DNA of 5,155 nt from Oscillospiraceae bacterium (GCA_017483405.1 JAFUWP010000450.1:1-5155), one strand, 5' to 3'; positions 1-5,117 are shown, counted from the stretch's first letter. Numbers and translations: made by a program. Notes: generated by a model not told the origin, from the sequence alone.

Positions 1-1124
1 GCGCCGAACTGGATGCTATCCGGCAGAATCCCGTGTTGCAGTCCGTGCAGGAAGATACTCTTGTGCAGAATCTTACTGAATGCCGAACCAGAATACAAAA
101 TCTCGAAAACAGCCTGACTCATGCCCGTCAGATATGCCAGAAACAGGAGAATTTATGCGCCGGACTTTCCGCCGGTCTGGAACAGCTCCGCAACGATGCC
201 GAACTTCTCATACAGAAAATTCACGCGCAGGAAACTGCTTTTCAGGAGGCTCTTGCCCAGAACGGCTTTCCCGATGAAAATGCCTATCACAGTGCCGTGC
301 TGGAAAATCACATCATTACCCGTCTAGAATCCGAAGTGCAGAATTCCCGTGCAGAATATGTTTCCCTTCGGGATGCCGTACAGGAACTCAAAGAAAAAAC
401 AGCCGGTAAACAGCCCGTTCAGCTGGAGAATTTGCATCAGGCGCGTGACCGCAAAGAACAGGAATTTCAGCAGACAGAAGAAACACTCCGCGAACTGGAT
501 AAGCATCAGCATCAGAATCGCCGGACAGAAACTGCCCTTCGGGAGTGTCTGCATCAGATGGAAGATATTCGGGAAGACTGGATGCTTTATTCTGATTTAT
601 ACAGAACAGTCAGCGGTCAGAAAGGGAGCGGACAGGCGAAATTACAGCTGGAAACCTACGTTCAGCAGTATTATTTCCGGCGCGTGGTGAATCGTGCAAA
701 TCAGAGGCTTTCTATGCTGACAGGGGATAAATTTGTGCTCCGATGCGGTGAAACGGCCTCGAATCTGCGTTCACAGTCGGGGCTTGGTCTGGAAGTGCTC
801 GATAACAGCACCGGACAATGGCGAGAAGTTTCAACACTTTCCGGAGGGGAATCTTTTCTGACTTCGTTATCGCTTGCGCTGGGGCTTTCCGATACCGTGC
901 AGGAATCCAGCGGAGGTATGGAGCTGGATGCTATGTTTATTGATGAAGGTTTCGGCACACTTGATGAACAGTCACTTCATCAGGCGGTTGCACTTCTCGG
1001 AAAGCTGGCGGATGGTCAGCGGCTTATCGGTGTGATTTCTCATGTCGAAATGCTAAAAAACCGCATTGATTCGCAGATTCAGGTAGTAAAAGAATCTGAC
1101 GGCAGTCGGATTATTTCTGAATAA
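1..1124 (+). CDS. sbcC: Exonuclease SbcCD subunit C, C-terminal part (5' end outside window)
   Basis: This is the end of SbcC, the SMC/Rad50-like ATPase that works with the nuclease SbcD to cleave hairpins and process DNA double-strand ends in the cytoplasm. The frame is open to the window edge (first full codon at 3), so the GTG at 33 is an internal codon and not a start. About 373 residues are visible. First comes a long Gln/Glu/Arg-rich coiled coil (to about nt 640) that returns from the zinc hook; no CxxC hook is seen, so the hook must lie upstream. The C-terminal ATPase lobe follows, with the ABC signature LSGGE at 837-851, a Walker B/D-loop segment (LDAMFIDEG then FGTLD) at 924-965, and the H-loop histidine at 1041-1043 (VISHV). 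This order and spacing are diagnostic of SbcC/Rad50. The gene ends in TAA just before a strong terminator. sbcD is usually adjacent upstream but is not in view. Confidence 0.94.
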   Translation, partial: AELDAIRQNPVLQSVQEDTLVQNLTECRTRIQNLENSLTHARQICQKQENLCAGLSAGLEQLRNDAELLIQKIHAQETAFQEALAQNGFPDENAYHSAVLENHIITRLESEVQNSRAEYVSLRDAVQELKEKTAGKQPVQLENLHQARDRKEQEFQQTEETLRELDKHQHQNRRTETALRECLHQMEDIREDWMLYSDLYRTVSGQKGSGQAKLQLETYVQQYYFRRVVNRANQRLSMLTGDKFVLRCGETASNLRSQSGLGLEVLDNSTGQWREVSTLSGGESFLTSLSLALGLSDTVQESSGGMELDAMFIDEGFGTLDEQSLHQAVALLGKLADGQRLIGVISHVEMLKNRIDSQIQVVKESDGSRIISE

Positions 1125-1132
1125 AACAGTTC

Positions 1133-1168
1133 TTTTCCGGACGGAAATTCTGTCCGGAAAAATTTTTT
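1133..1168 (+). terminator. Intrinsic terminator after sbcC
   Basis: A perfect 10-bp inverted repeat (TTTTCCGGAC at 1133-1142 with GTCCGGAAAA at 1152-1161) can be extended inward by a G-U, a G-C and an A-U pair to a three-base loop. It is followed by six T's (1163-1168) and a second T run shortly after. It starts 8 bases after the sbcC stop codon and should separate sbcC from the tRNA gene. Confidence 0.92.
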
Positions 1169-1189
1169 CAGATTTTTTTGAAAAAACAC

Positions 1190-1218
1190 TTGACAAATCT
1201 CTGATAATGTGCTATAAT
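1190..1218 (+). promoter_or_regulatory. Sigma-A-type promoter of the tRNA-Thr gene
   Basis: The -35 is a perfect TTGACA (1190-1195) and the -10 a perfect TATAAT (1213-1218), separated by 17 bases. TG at 1210-1211, one base before the -10, gives an extended -10 (TGCTATAAT). An A-tract (1181-1187) just upstream of the -35 could act as an UP-like element. Transcription would start near 1225, leaving a leader of about 9 bases before the mature tRNA. Confidence 0.93.
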
Positions 1219-1233
1219 AACTATTGTTGTGAG

Positions 1234-1309
1234 GCTGATGTGGCACAGGTGGTAGCGCAACGCCTTGGTAAGGCGTAGGTCACCGGTTCAAATCCGGTCA
1301 TCAGCTCCA
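1234..1309 (+). tRNA. tRNA-Thr(GGT)
   Basis: This is a complete 76-base cloverleaf. The acceptor stem is GCTGATG (1234-1240) with CATCAGC (1299-1305). The anticodon stem is ACGCC/GGCGT around the loop TTGGTAA, with anticodon GGT at 1267-1269, reading threonine ACC and ACU codons. The variable loop is AGGTC, and the T arm is ACCGG-TTCAAAT-CCGGT (1282-1298). The discriminator base is T (1306) and the CCA end is genomically encoded (1307-1309). The D stem (1243-1246 with 1255-1258) pairs at three of four positions, with an A-C mismatch at the 12-23 pair. The gene is monocistronic, with its own promoter and terminator. Confidence 0.97.
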
Positions 1310-1320
1310 ACTAATATTGG

Positions 1321-1358
1321 AAAACAGGCATTTCTGAGAAATCAGAGATGCCTGTTTT
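1321..1358 (+). terminator. Terminator of the tRNA-Thr gene
   Basis: A 17-bp stem (1321-1337 with 1342-1358) closes on a GAAA tetraloop. Its one non-Watson-Crick pair (T1332 with G1347) is a tolerated G-U wobble only in the + strand RNA; in the - strand RNA it would be an A-C mismatch. The 3' arm ends in TTTT (1355-1358), which serves as a short U-tract. It lies 11 bases after the CCA end. It might also act weakly on transcripts arriving from the - strand operon. Confidence 0.82.
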
Positions 1359-1385
1359 GTGTAATCGGGGGATAATGAATCAGCA

Positions 1386-1418
1386 GAACAGCCCTCCGAA
1401 AATTCCGGAGAGCTGTTC
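1386..1418 (-). terminator. Hairpin downstream of the GH44 gene, probable weak terminator
   Basis: Thirteen paired positions (1386-1398 with 1406-1418) enclose a 7-base loop. In the - strand RNA every pair forms, one as a U-G wobble (1411 with 1393). In the + strand RNA that position is a C-A mismatch, so the structure belongs to the - strand. It begins 13 bases after the GH44 stop. There is no good U-run after it (TGCTGATTCATT follows), so termination may be inefficient, or the hairpin may mainly protect the mRNA 3' end. Confidence 0.62.
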
Positions 1419-1431
1419 TTATCAAGAGAAA

Positions 1432-3792
1432 TTAAGAGAAATTTGTAATCAGACCAACGATGTATTTCATAACAGTAAGAGCTTCATCAGAATCGGGTTT
1501 GTTGTTCTGGTTGAAGTCGATGTTCTTGATTCCCTGTTCGGAAAGAAGTTCTTTTCCGAGAATGGCTTTGTTGATGGTGATAACATCGAGAATATTAATT
1601 TCACCGTTTTCGTCAGCATCGCCGAGCATTCCGGAAACAGGAGCATCGGATTCGGTTTCTGTTTCAGATTCAGATTCAAAGGGGAGTTCTTCACTGTTGT
1701 CGTATTCATAGACGAGCTTGATGGTGTTGTAAGTTACTGTAATATCAGAACCGTCAGATTCCTTTTCGGAATATGTCCACCAGTTGCCCTGAAATTCTGC
1801 ATAGTCATCCAGTGTAGTGCCTTTGACATCAGTGCCTTTTTCATCAATTACGATGGTAAATTTATCATCGAATTTGATGATGCTGTCTTCTGTGCCAAGT
1901 CCGAAACTGGTTGCTTTACTGCCCCATACAGGAGTGGTTTCGCCTTCGGGAACGACTTTATTGAAGCAGAGTCCGCCGCCGCCGCCGCCGTAGGATGAAC
2001 CTTCGCTGGAAGTCGCTGTCGAATTGATAACGATTTCTTTCAGATGTTCCTTATCGCCGAGAGGAATCATCGGATAGCCATTCTGAGAAAGTTTCAAATC
2101 AGCATAGTTATAAACAGTTTCTTTGACTGTAATATCGGGTTCTTCGGTAATTTCGGCATCAGTAGCCTTGTCGCTGATGACAATCTGTGCCACGGAGAGA
2201 GCCGGAAGGGTAACAGTCAGGGTACTGTTTTCAATATCGTTCTGTACATCGATAATTTTAATATCGCTGGAATCCTGCGTGATGGCATAGACAACTGCAC
2301 TCTGATAATTCTTATCAGAACCGGTCAGACTGATAACGGCATTTTCTTCGGAAGATGCATCTTTATTGGAGAGGGTCATTGTGATGACGGAATCATCTTC
2401 GCCGTTGATGGATGCAAATGCGGCGGCTTTGGAGAGGTCTGCTGTTTCGGCAGATACCAGTGTATCACCGAAGGAACTGCCCTTTCCGTCATAGTTGGTA
2501 TACAGATTGATAGCGGATTCTACATAAGGGCATTCCGGAAGTGTGCCCCAGTAGGTTGCGAAATAAACTTCATTCAGAGCGAATGCACCGAGGGCTTCGG
2601 CTTCTGCGATGCCGGTGATAACGGATTTTCCGGTATTTTTCTCGTTGGCGATATTGCCGAGATTATATTCAGAAACCGCAAGCTTTGTACCAGGGTAATA
2701 TTTATCAATAGATTCCTGCATTCTGGTCAGGAACGGGAAATATCCGCCGGCCCACGGCTGTAACCAGCTGTTTTCCTGATATTCGGGGTCATAGAGGCTT
2801 CTTGCGGCCTGTAAGATGCCTTCATCAGTTGAAACATCCTGTGCATAATAGTGAACATCGAAAACATCAATCAGACGTTTGCCGTATTCAGTTTCAGCCT
2901 GTTTCATCTGGTCGAGATAGTAATCCATATACCAGTTATAATTGCTCTTGACGGCCTGCCACTGGGGGTCGGTAAAGCCGTTTCCGGTTTCGCCAATCTG
3001 CATACAGGGGAGCATACCCCAGAAAGCAGGGCCATACACTTCGGCTTTCGGGTCGATGGTCTTGACAACATTTGCCAGCTCGATAGATTTGGAAACAAGT
3101 TCTTCATTAGTGACTTCTTCGGAATGCATACGGGGGTGGGTATCATTCCAGAGAACAGGTTCGTTATCGAGGCTGTATGCCTGAATGCCTTCTGCGGTAG
3201 AGGCATCACCGAGCGTTTTCACCAGATAATTGACATATTCATCCATATAGACAACATTATCGGTGGTATCGGGTTCGAGGGAGAGTTCGCCGTCTTTCTG
3301 GAATTTGACTTCATTCCAGCGTGCGGAGGGAGCGGCTTCTTCTTCGGAAACTTCGCCGTTCTTATCAGCGGAGACATAACCGGCCATCTGGAGGGTAGTC
3401 ATCTTATAGGGGATGCCGTACTTGTTGACGTTCTTGGAAAGATTTCTTGCGGCATAGCCTGCGCCATCGGAAATATCACCGATATTGGTATCGGAACTGT
3501 GTTTCCAGTCCGCGCCGGCATTAGACCAGTTTGTTTCCCAGTTATATCCGGTATAGCGGTTGCCGCCCTGACGGACTGCATTGACTTTGACATTTTCGAG
3601 ATTTGCGCCGTTGCCGTATTCGTTCACGCCGTAGATGTAAGGGCTGATAGCCTTCCGGTTTGCGGAAGTATCTACAGTAACAGTCATCTGATAGGCATCA
3701 GCCGCGCCGGATGTGAGGTTCAGGCTGGAGGCCGGTGCTGTCAGGAGCAGGCCGGCGAGTGCGGCGGCAAATACGCGGTTTGTTTTCTTCAT
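1432..3792 (-). CDS. Secreted cellulosomal GH44 endoglucanase/xyloglucanase with dockerin
   Basis: This is a complete 786-residue exported glycoside hydrolase. A Sec signal peptide (Lys-rich start, hydrophobic core at about 8-20, AxA-like site near 30-34) precedes a GH44 catalytic region at about 37-535. THPR lies just after SLDNEP, a GH44 hallmark; E211 in NEP is the likely acid/base and E375 in VSEYNLG the likely nucleophile. GH44 enzymes are retaining endo-beta-1,4-glucanases, often active on xyloglucan. The last part of this region (about 440-535) is probably the beta-sandwich of the GH44 fold. Residues about 555-697 form a further Trp/Tyr-containing domain, perhaps a carbohydrate-binding module, that I cannot assign to a family. 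An acidic Ser/Glu/Thr linker (about 700-720) leads to a dockerin (about 724-784) with two calcium loops: D725, D727, N729, N733, D736 and D759, N761, N763, D767, E770. The enzyme should therefore dock on a scaffoldin cohesin outside the cell. The ATG follows AAGGAGG (3803-3809) by 10 bases. The gene lies 34 bases after the xre gene, probably in one operon. Confidence 0.93.
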   Translation of the reverse strand: MKKTNRVFAAALAGLLLTAPASSLNLTSGAADAYQMTVTVDTSANRKAISPYIYGVNEYGNGANLENVKVNAVRQGGNRYTGYNWETNWSNAGADWKHSSDTNIGDISDGAGYAARNLSKNVNKYGIPYKMTTLQMAGYVSADKNGEVSEEEAAPSARWNEVKFQKDGELSLEPDTTDNVVYMDEYVNYLVKTLGDASTAEGIQAYSLDNEPVLWNDTHPRMHSEEVTNEELVSKSIELANVVKTIDPKAEVYGPAFWGMLPCMQIGETGNGFTDPQWQAVKSNYNWYMDYYLDQMKQAETEYGKRLIDVFDVHYYAQDVSTDEGILQAARSLYDPEYQENSWLQPWAGGYFPFLTRMQESIDKYYPGTKLAVSEYNLGNIANEKNTGKSVITGIAEAEALGAFALNEVYFATYWGTLPECPYVESAINLYTNYDGKGSSFGDTLVSAETADLSKAAAFASINGEDDSVITMTLSNKDASSEENAVISLTGSDKNYQSAVVYAITQDSSDIKIIDVQNDIENSTLTVTLPALSVAQIVISDKATDAEITEEPDITVKETVYNYADLKLSQNGYPMIPLGDKEHLKEIVINSTATSSEGSSYGGGGGGLCFNKVVPEGETTPVWGSKATSFGLGTEDSIIKFDDKFTIVIDEKGTDVKGTTLDDYAEFQGNWWTYSEKESDGSDITVTYNTIKLVYEYDNSEELPFESESETETESDAPVSGMLGDADENGEINILDVITINKAILGKELLSEQGIKNIDFNQNNKPDSDEALTVMKYIVGLITNFS

Positions 3793-3802
3793 GATAGAAA
3801 TT

Positions 3803-3809
3803 CCTCCTT
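3803..3809 (-). promoter_or_regulatory. Ribosome binding site of the GH44 gene
   Basis: AAGGAGG on the - strand, 10 bases from the ATG at 3792-3790, fixes this start. The site is near-perfect, so translation of the enzyme is probably independent of translation of the upstream regulator. No convincing separate promoter is seen in the 34-base gap. Confidence 0.9.
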
Positions 3810-3826
3810 AAATGTGTAAATAGAAA

Positions 3827-4687
3827 TTATTTATTTTTATCTTTATCTGAATCGGGACGGAATGCCCCTTTTTTCCATATATCAATATCTGGTTCGCAGT
3901 TGGCGATGAAATTAATCAGTGCTTCGGATAATACCAGAATGGTTGTTAATGGCACGGAATGCACATAACCATAAGTATTATGAATCGTTCCGCCGAAATC
4001 GGCTTTCAGCTCCCAGATAATGCCCAGATGAATACAATCCGTAACAATCCGGCGGATTTCCTTTTCCGGAATCTGCAAATGTCTGGAAAAACTCTCCATC
4101 GTGAGGATGTAATCTCTCGGCAGGCTTTCCGCGAAGGTGATAAGTTTCAGAGCATTTTCATCAGAAAGCAGGCGGAACAAATCCAGCATTCTTTCTGAAA
4201 TCTTCGCATAGCTCCCGACACCCTTTTCCGGAATCTTCACGAAGGTGAAGAACTGCATATCCGGATTCAGGCGCATCAGGCCGAGTGCGGAATCTGCCCG
4301 AAGATGTGCATAAATGACTCTCGGCGGATTCTCCGGAAAACGCACCTGATGCGGCTGGATATTCCTGTCATAAGCACAAAGGAATCTGTAGAACAATTCA
4401 ACTGCCTGTTCCGTGCGTTCGGATTCTTCAAGTTTTGAGAGTTTTTTCATATACTCCTGCAAATAATCGGGTTCGGGTTCTACGTCTTTCAGGCCAAACA
4501 GAATATCGAGCGAAACGCCCAGAATCTGCGAAATCTTCGGGAGAAGTGTGCCGTCAGGAAACGAACCGTTTTCCCATTTTGAAACCGCTTGAGGGGTAAC
4601 ATTCAACTGCACCGCGAGTTCTTCCTGTTTGAATCCTGCACGTTTCCGATAGTACGCAAGCCGTGAAGAAAATGTAGTTTGTTTCAT
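3827..4687 (-). CDS. XRE-family helix-turn-helix transcriptional regulator
   Basis: This is a 286-residue cytoplasmic DNA-binding protein. Residues about 6-65 are a typical XRE/Cro-type HTH: helix 2 is near QEELAVQL (21-28) and the recognition helix lies in TPQAVSKWENG (31-41). The rest has no family I recognise. Residues 70-115 look like a helical connector. Residues about 120-175 could be a sensing or dimerisation part. Residues about 178-232 have the helix-turn-helix-like pattern of a winged helix (ESFSRHLQIPEKEIRRIV, then LGIIWELK), which might be a second DNA-binding module. The C-terminus is Asp/Lys-rich. No membrane segment is seen. The gene heads a unit that continues into the GH44 enzyme, so it may regulate itself and that gene; the ligand is unknown. 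The ATG follows a G-rich Shine-Dalgarno (4692-4699) and a consensus promoter. The HTH call is firm; function beyond it is inference. Confidence 0.9.
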   Translation of the reverse strand: MKQTTFSSRLAYYRKRAGFKQEELAVQLNVTPQAVSKWENGSFPDGTLLPKISQILGVSLDILFGLKDVEPEPDYLQEYMKKLSKLEESERTEQAVELFYRFLCAYDRNIQPHQVRFPENPPRVIYAHLRADSALGLMRLNPDMQFFTFVKIPEKGVGSYAKISERMLDLFRLLSDENALKLITFAESLPRDYILTMESFSRHLQIPEKEIRRIVTDCIHLGIIWELKADFGGTIHNTYGYVHSVPLTTILVLSEALINFIANCEPDIDIWKKGAFRPDSDKDKNK

Positions 4688-4691
4688 GTGT

Positions 4692-4699
4692 CCCCCCCT
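4692..4699 (-). promoter_or_regulatory. G-rich ribosome binding site of the xre gene
   Basis: On the - strand this reads AGGGGGGG, with only 4 bases (ACAC) before the ATG at 4687-4685. It is an off-consensus Shine-Dalgarno made of a seven-G homopolymer, unlike the AGGAGG sites of the other two genes whose starts are visible. It probably pairs less well with 16S rRNA, which would suit low-level expression of a regulator. Confidence 0.72.
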
Positions 4700-4731
4700 G
4701 AATCAATTCTGATATCTGTTTGTCTGGTTTT

Positions 4732-4760
4732 ATTATAGCACATTTCCGGTTGAGTTGCAA
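4732..4760 (-). promoter_or_regulatory. Promoter of the xre-GH44 operon
   Basis: On the - strand the -35 is TTGCAA (4760-4755) and the -10 a perfect TATAAT (4737-4732), with a 17-base spacer. TG one base before the -10 makes it an extended -10 (TGCTATAAT). Transcription would start near 4725, giving a 5' leader of about 38 bases. The - strand core AATGTGCTATAATAA is identical over 15 bases to that of the tRNA-Thr promoter. Confidence 0.88.
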
Positions 4761-4777
4761 GCGAATCAAAGTGTAAT

Positions 4778-4816
4778 AAATCAACTGTAAGTTTCGCAAA
4801 CGATTAAAATCAACTG
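4778..4816. repeat. Direct repeat AAATCAACTG, possible operator
   Basis: The 10-mer AAATCAACTG occurs at 4778-4787 and again at 4807-4816, 29 bases apart start to start, or close to three helical turns. Its core AATCAA also occurs at 4764-4769 and at 4701-4706, so four copies on one strand surround the operon promoter. Repeats next to an XRE-gene promoter are often binding sites of that regulator. That assignment is inference; only the repetition is seen. Confidence 0.5.
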
Positions 4817-4866
4817 AAATTAGAGAGTATATCCGGACAGCCGGAAAATATTCCGTGTTAGCGTAT

Positions 4867-4878
4867 CTTATTAATAAG
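4867..4878. repeat. Perfect 12-bp palindrome CTTATTAATAAG
   Basis: The sequence equals its own reverse complement over 12 bases, centred between 4872 and 4873. It lies between the two divergent promoters, about 107 bases upstream of the xre -35 and 140 bases upstream of the other -35. It could be an operator for a dimeric regulator, but AT-rich palindromes also arise by chance and no second copy is seen. Confidence 0.4.
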
Positions 4879-5018
4879 GATGAGCCGGCGCGGAAATCCG
4901 GAAGAAAAATCCGGCAGAATTTTAAATAATATCGCTCCTGAAAAAATATTCATTTTTATGCAAATCTGACAAAATCACGAAAAATTCTGAAATTATCAGA
5001 AAAAATTGAAAAAAACAC

Positions 5019-5047
5019 TTGCATTTTTCTGAAAAGCGTGTTACAAT
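5019..5047 (+). promoter_or_regulatory. Promoter of the gene starting at 5118
   Basis: The -35 is TTGCAT (5019-5024) and the -10 TACAAT (5042-5047), 17 bases apart. TG before the -10 gives an extended -10 (TGTTACAAT). An A-tract (5009-5015) precedes the -35. The upstream block TTGAAAAAAACACTTG matches that of the tRNA-Thr promoter apart from one A. Transcription would start near 5054. Confidence 0.85.
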
Positions 5048-5054
5048 AACAATA

Positions 5055-5098
5055 CCGCATGTGAAAGACAGTTGTCTTTCAGGCGCGGAATATTTTTT
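5055..5098 (+). promoter_or_regulatory. Leader hairpin with U-tract in the 5' UTR
   Basis: An 8-bp stem TGAAAGAC/GTCTTTCA (5062-5069, 5074-5081) closes on an AGTT loop. It is extended by CCGC/GCGG (5055-5058, 5085-5088) across a 3x3 internal loop. AAT and A precede six T's (5093-5098). The form is that of an intrinsic terminator, yet it sits between the promoter and the ribosome binding site, right at the predicted transcript 5' end. It may be an attenuator, or a 5' stem-loop that stabilises the mRNA. It leaves the AGGAGG free. Confidence 0.65.
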
Positions 5099-5102
5099 AA
5101 AC

Positions 5103-5108
5103 AGGAGG
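5103..5108 (+). promoter_or_regulatory. Ribosome binding site of the last gene
   Basis: AGGAGG lies 9 bases before the ATG at 5118-5120, which fixes this start although only 12 full codons are visible. Confidence 0.9.
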
Positions 5109-5117
5109 TTCTTAACA

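Larger units (their letters stand above)
4688..5117. other. Divergent intergenic region between xre and the next gene
   Basis: These 430 bases contain no convincing gene. From the left they hold the xre ribosome binding site, the operon promoter (4732-4760) and the AATCAA repeats to 4816. Then come a small hairpin TCCGG-ACAG-CCGGA (4831-4844), the perfect 12-bp palindrome CTTATTAATAAG (4867-4878), and a stretch with several CCGG tetramers (4832-4914). An AT-rich tract (about 4917-5018) includes the inverted repeat TTCTGA/TCAGAA (4985-4990, 4996-5001). The + strand promoter, leader hairpin and ribosome binding site of the next gene finish the region. Confidence 0.8.

Noticed and set aside
33..35. 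GTG at 33 as the start of the first gene.
   Set aside because: The frame is open upstream to base 3, there is no Shine-Dalgarno before the GTG, and SbcC is much longer than what would remain. It is an internal valine codon.
1234..1309. tRNA-Thr as an integration site for a mobile element.
   Set aside because: No integrase gene is in the window and no direct repeat of the tRNA 3' end was found downstream.
1348..1998. A 216-codon open frame on the + strand starting in the tRNA terminator.
   Set aside because: Its start lies inside the terminator stem and most of it is antisense to the dockerin and linker of the GH44 gene. The seeming Asp/Phe-rich protein is an artefact of that reverse reading.
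2044..2763. A 239-codon open frame on the + strand inside the GH44 gene.
   Set aside because: It is a reverse-strand shadow of the GH44 catalytic region, without ribosome binding site, promoter or recognisable protein features.
2851..3819. A 322-codon open frame on the + strand opposite the GH44 gene.
   Set aside because: It is the complement of a gene with clear GH44 catalytic motifs, has no ribosome binding site or known motif, and its composition (Ile/Phe/Gly/Asp-rich) is what reverse reading of the real codons gives.
3810..3860. A separate promoter for the GH44 gene just upstream of its ribosome binding site.
   Set aside because: The - strand here is A/T-rich, but no -35/-10 pair with proper spacing stands out, unlike the clear promoter ahead of xre.
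4554..4799. An 81-codon - strand frame overlapping the start of the xre gene.
   Set aside because: It would begin upstream of the operon -35 and run out of frame through the promoter and the HTH coding region, with no motif of its own.
4831..4915. CCGG-rich repeats considered as a mobile-element end or CRISPR-like array.
   Set aside because: The units are only 4-6 bases, irregularly spaced, and lack terminal inverted repeats, target duplications, spacers of constant length or any transposase or cas gene nearby.
4880..4969. A 29-codon + strand frame beginning at ATG 4880.
   Set aside because: The only purine-rich sequence (AAGG) abuts the ATG, no promoter precedes it, and the short charged peptide matches nothing I recognise.
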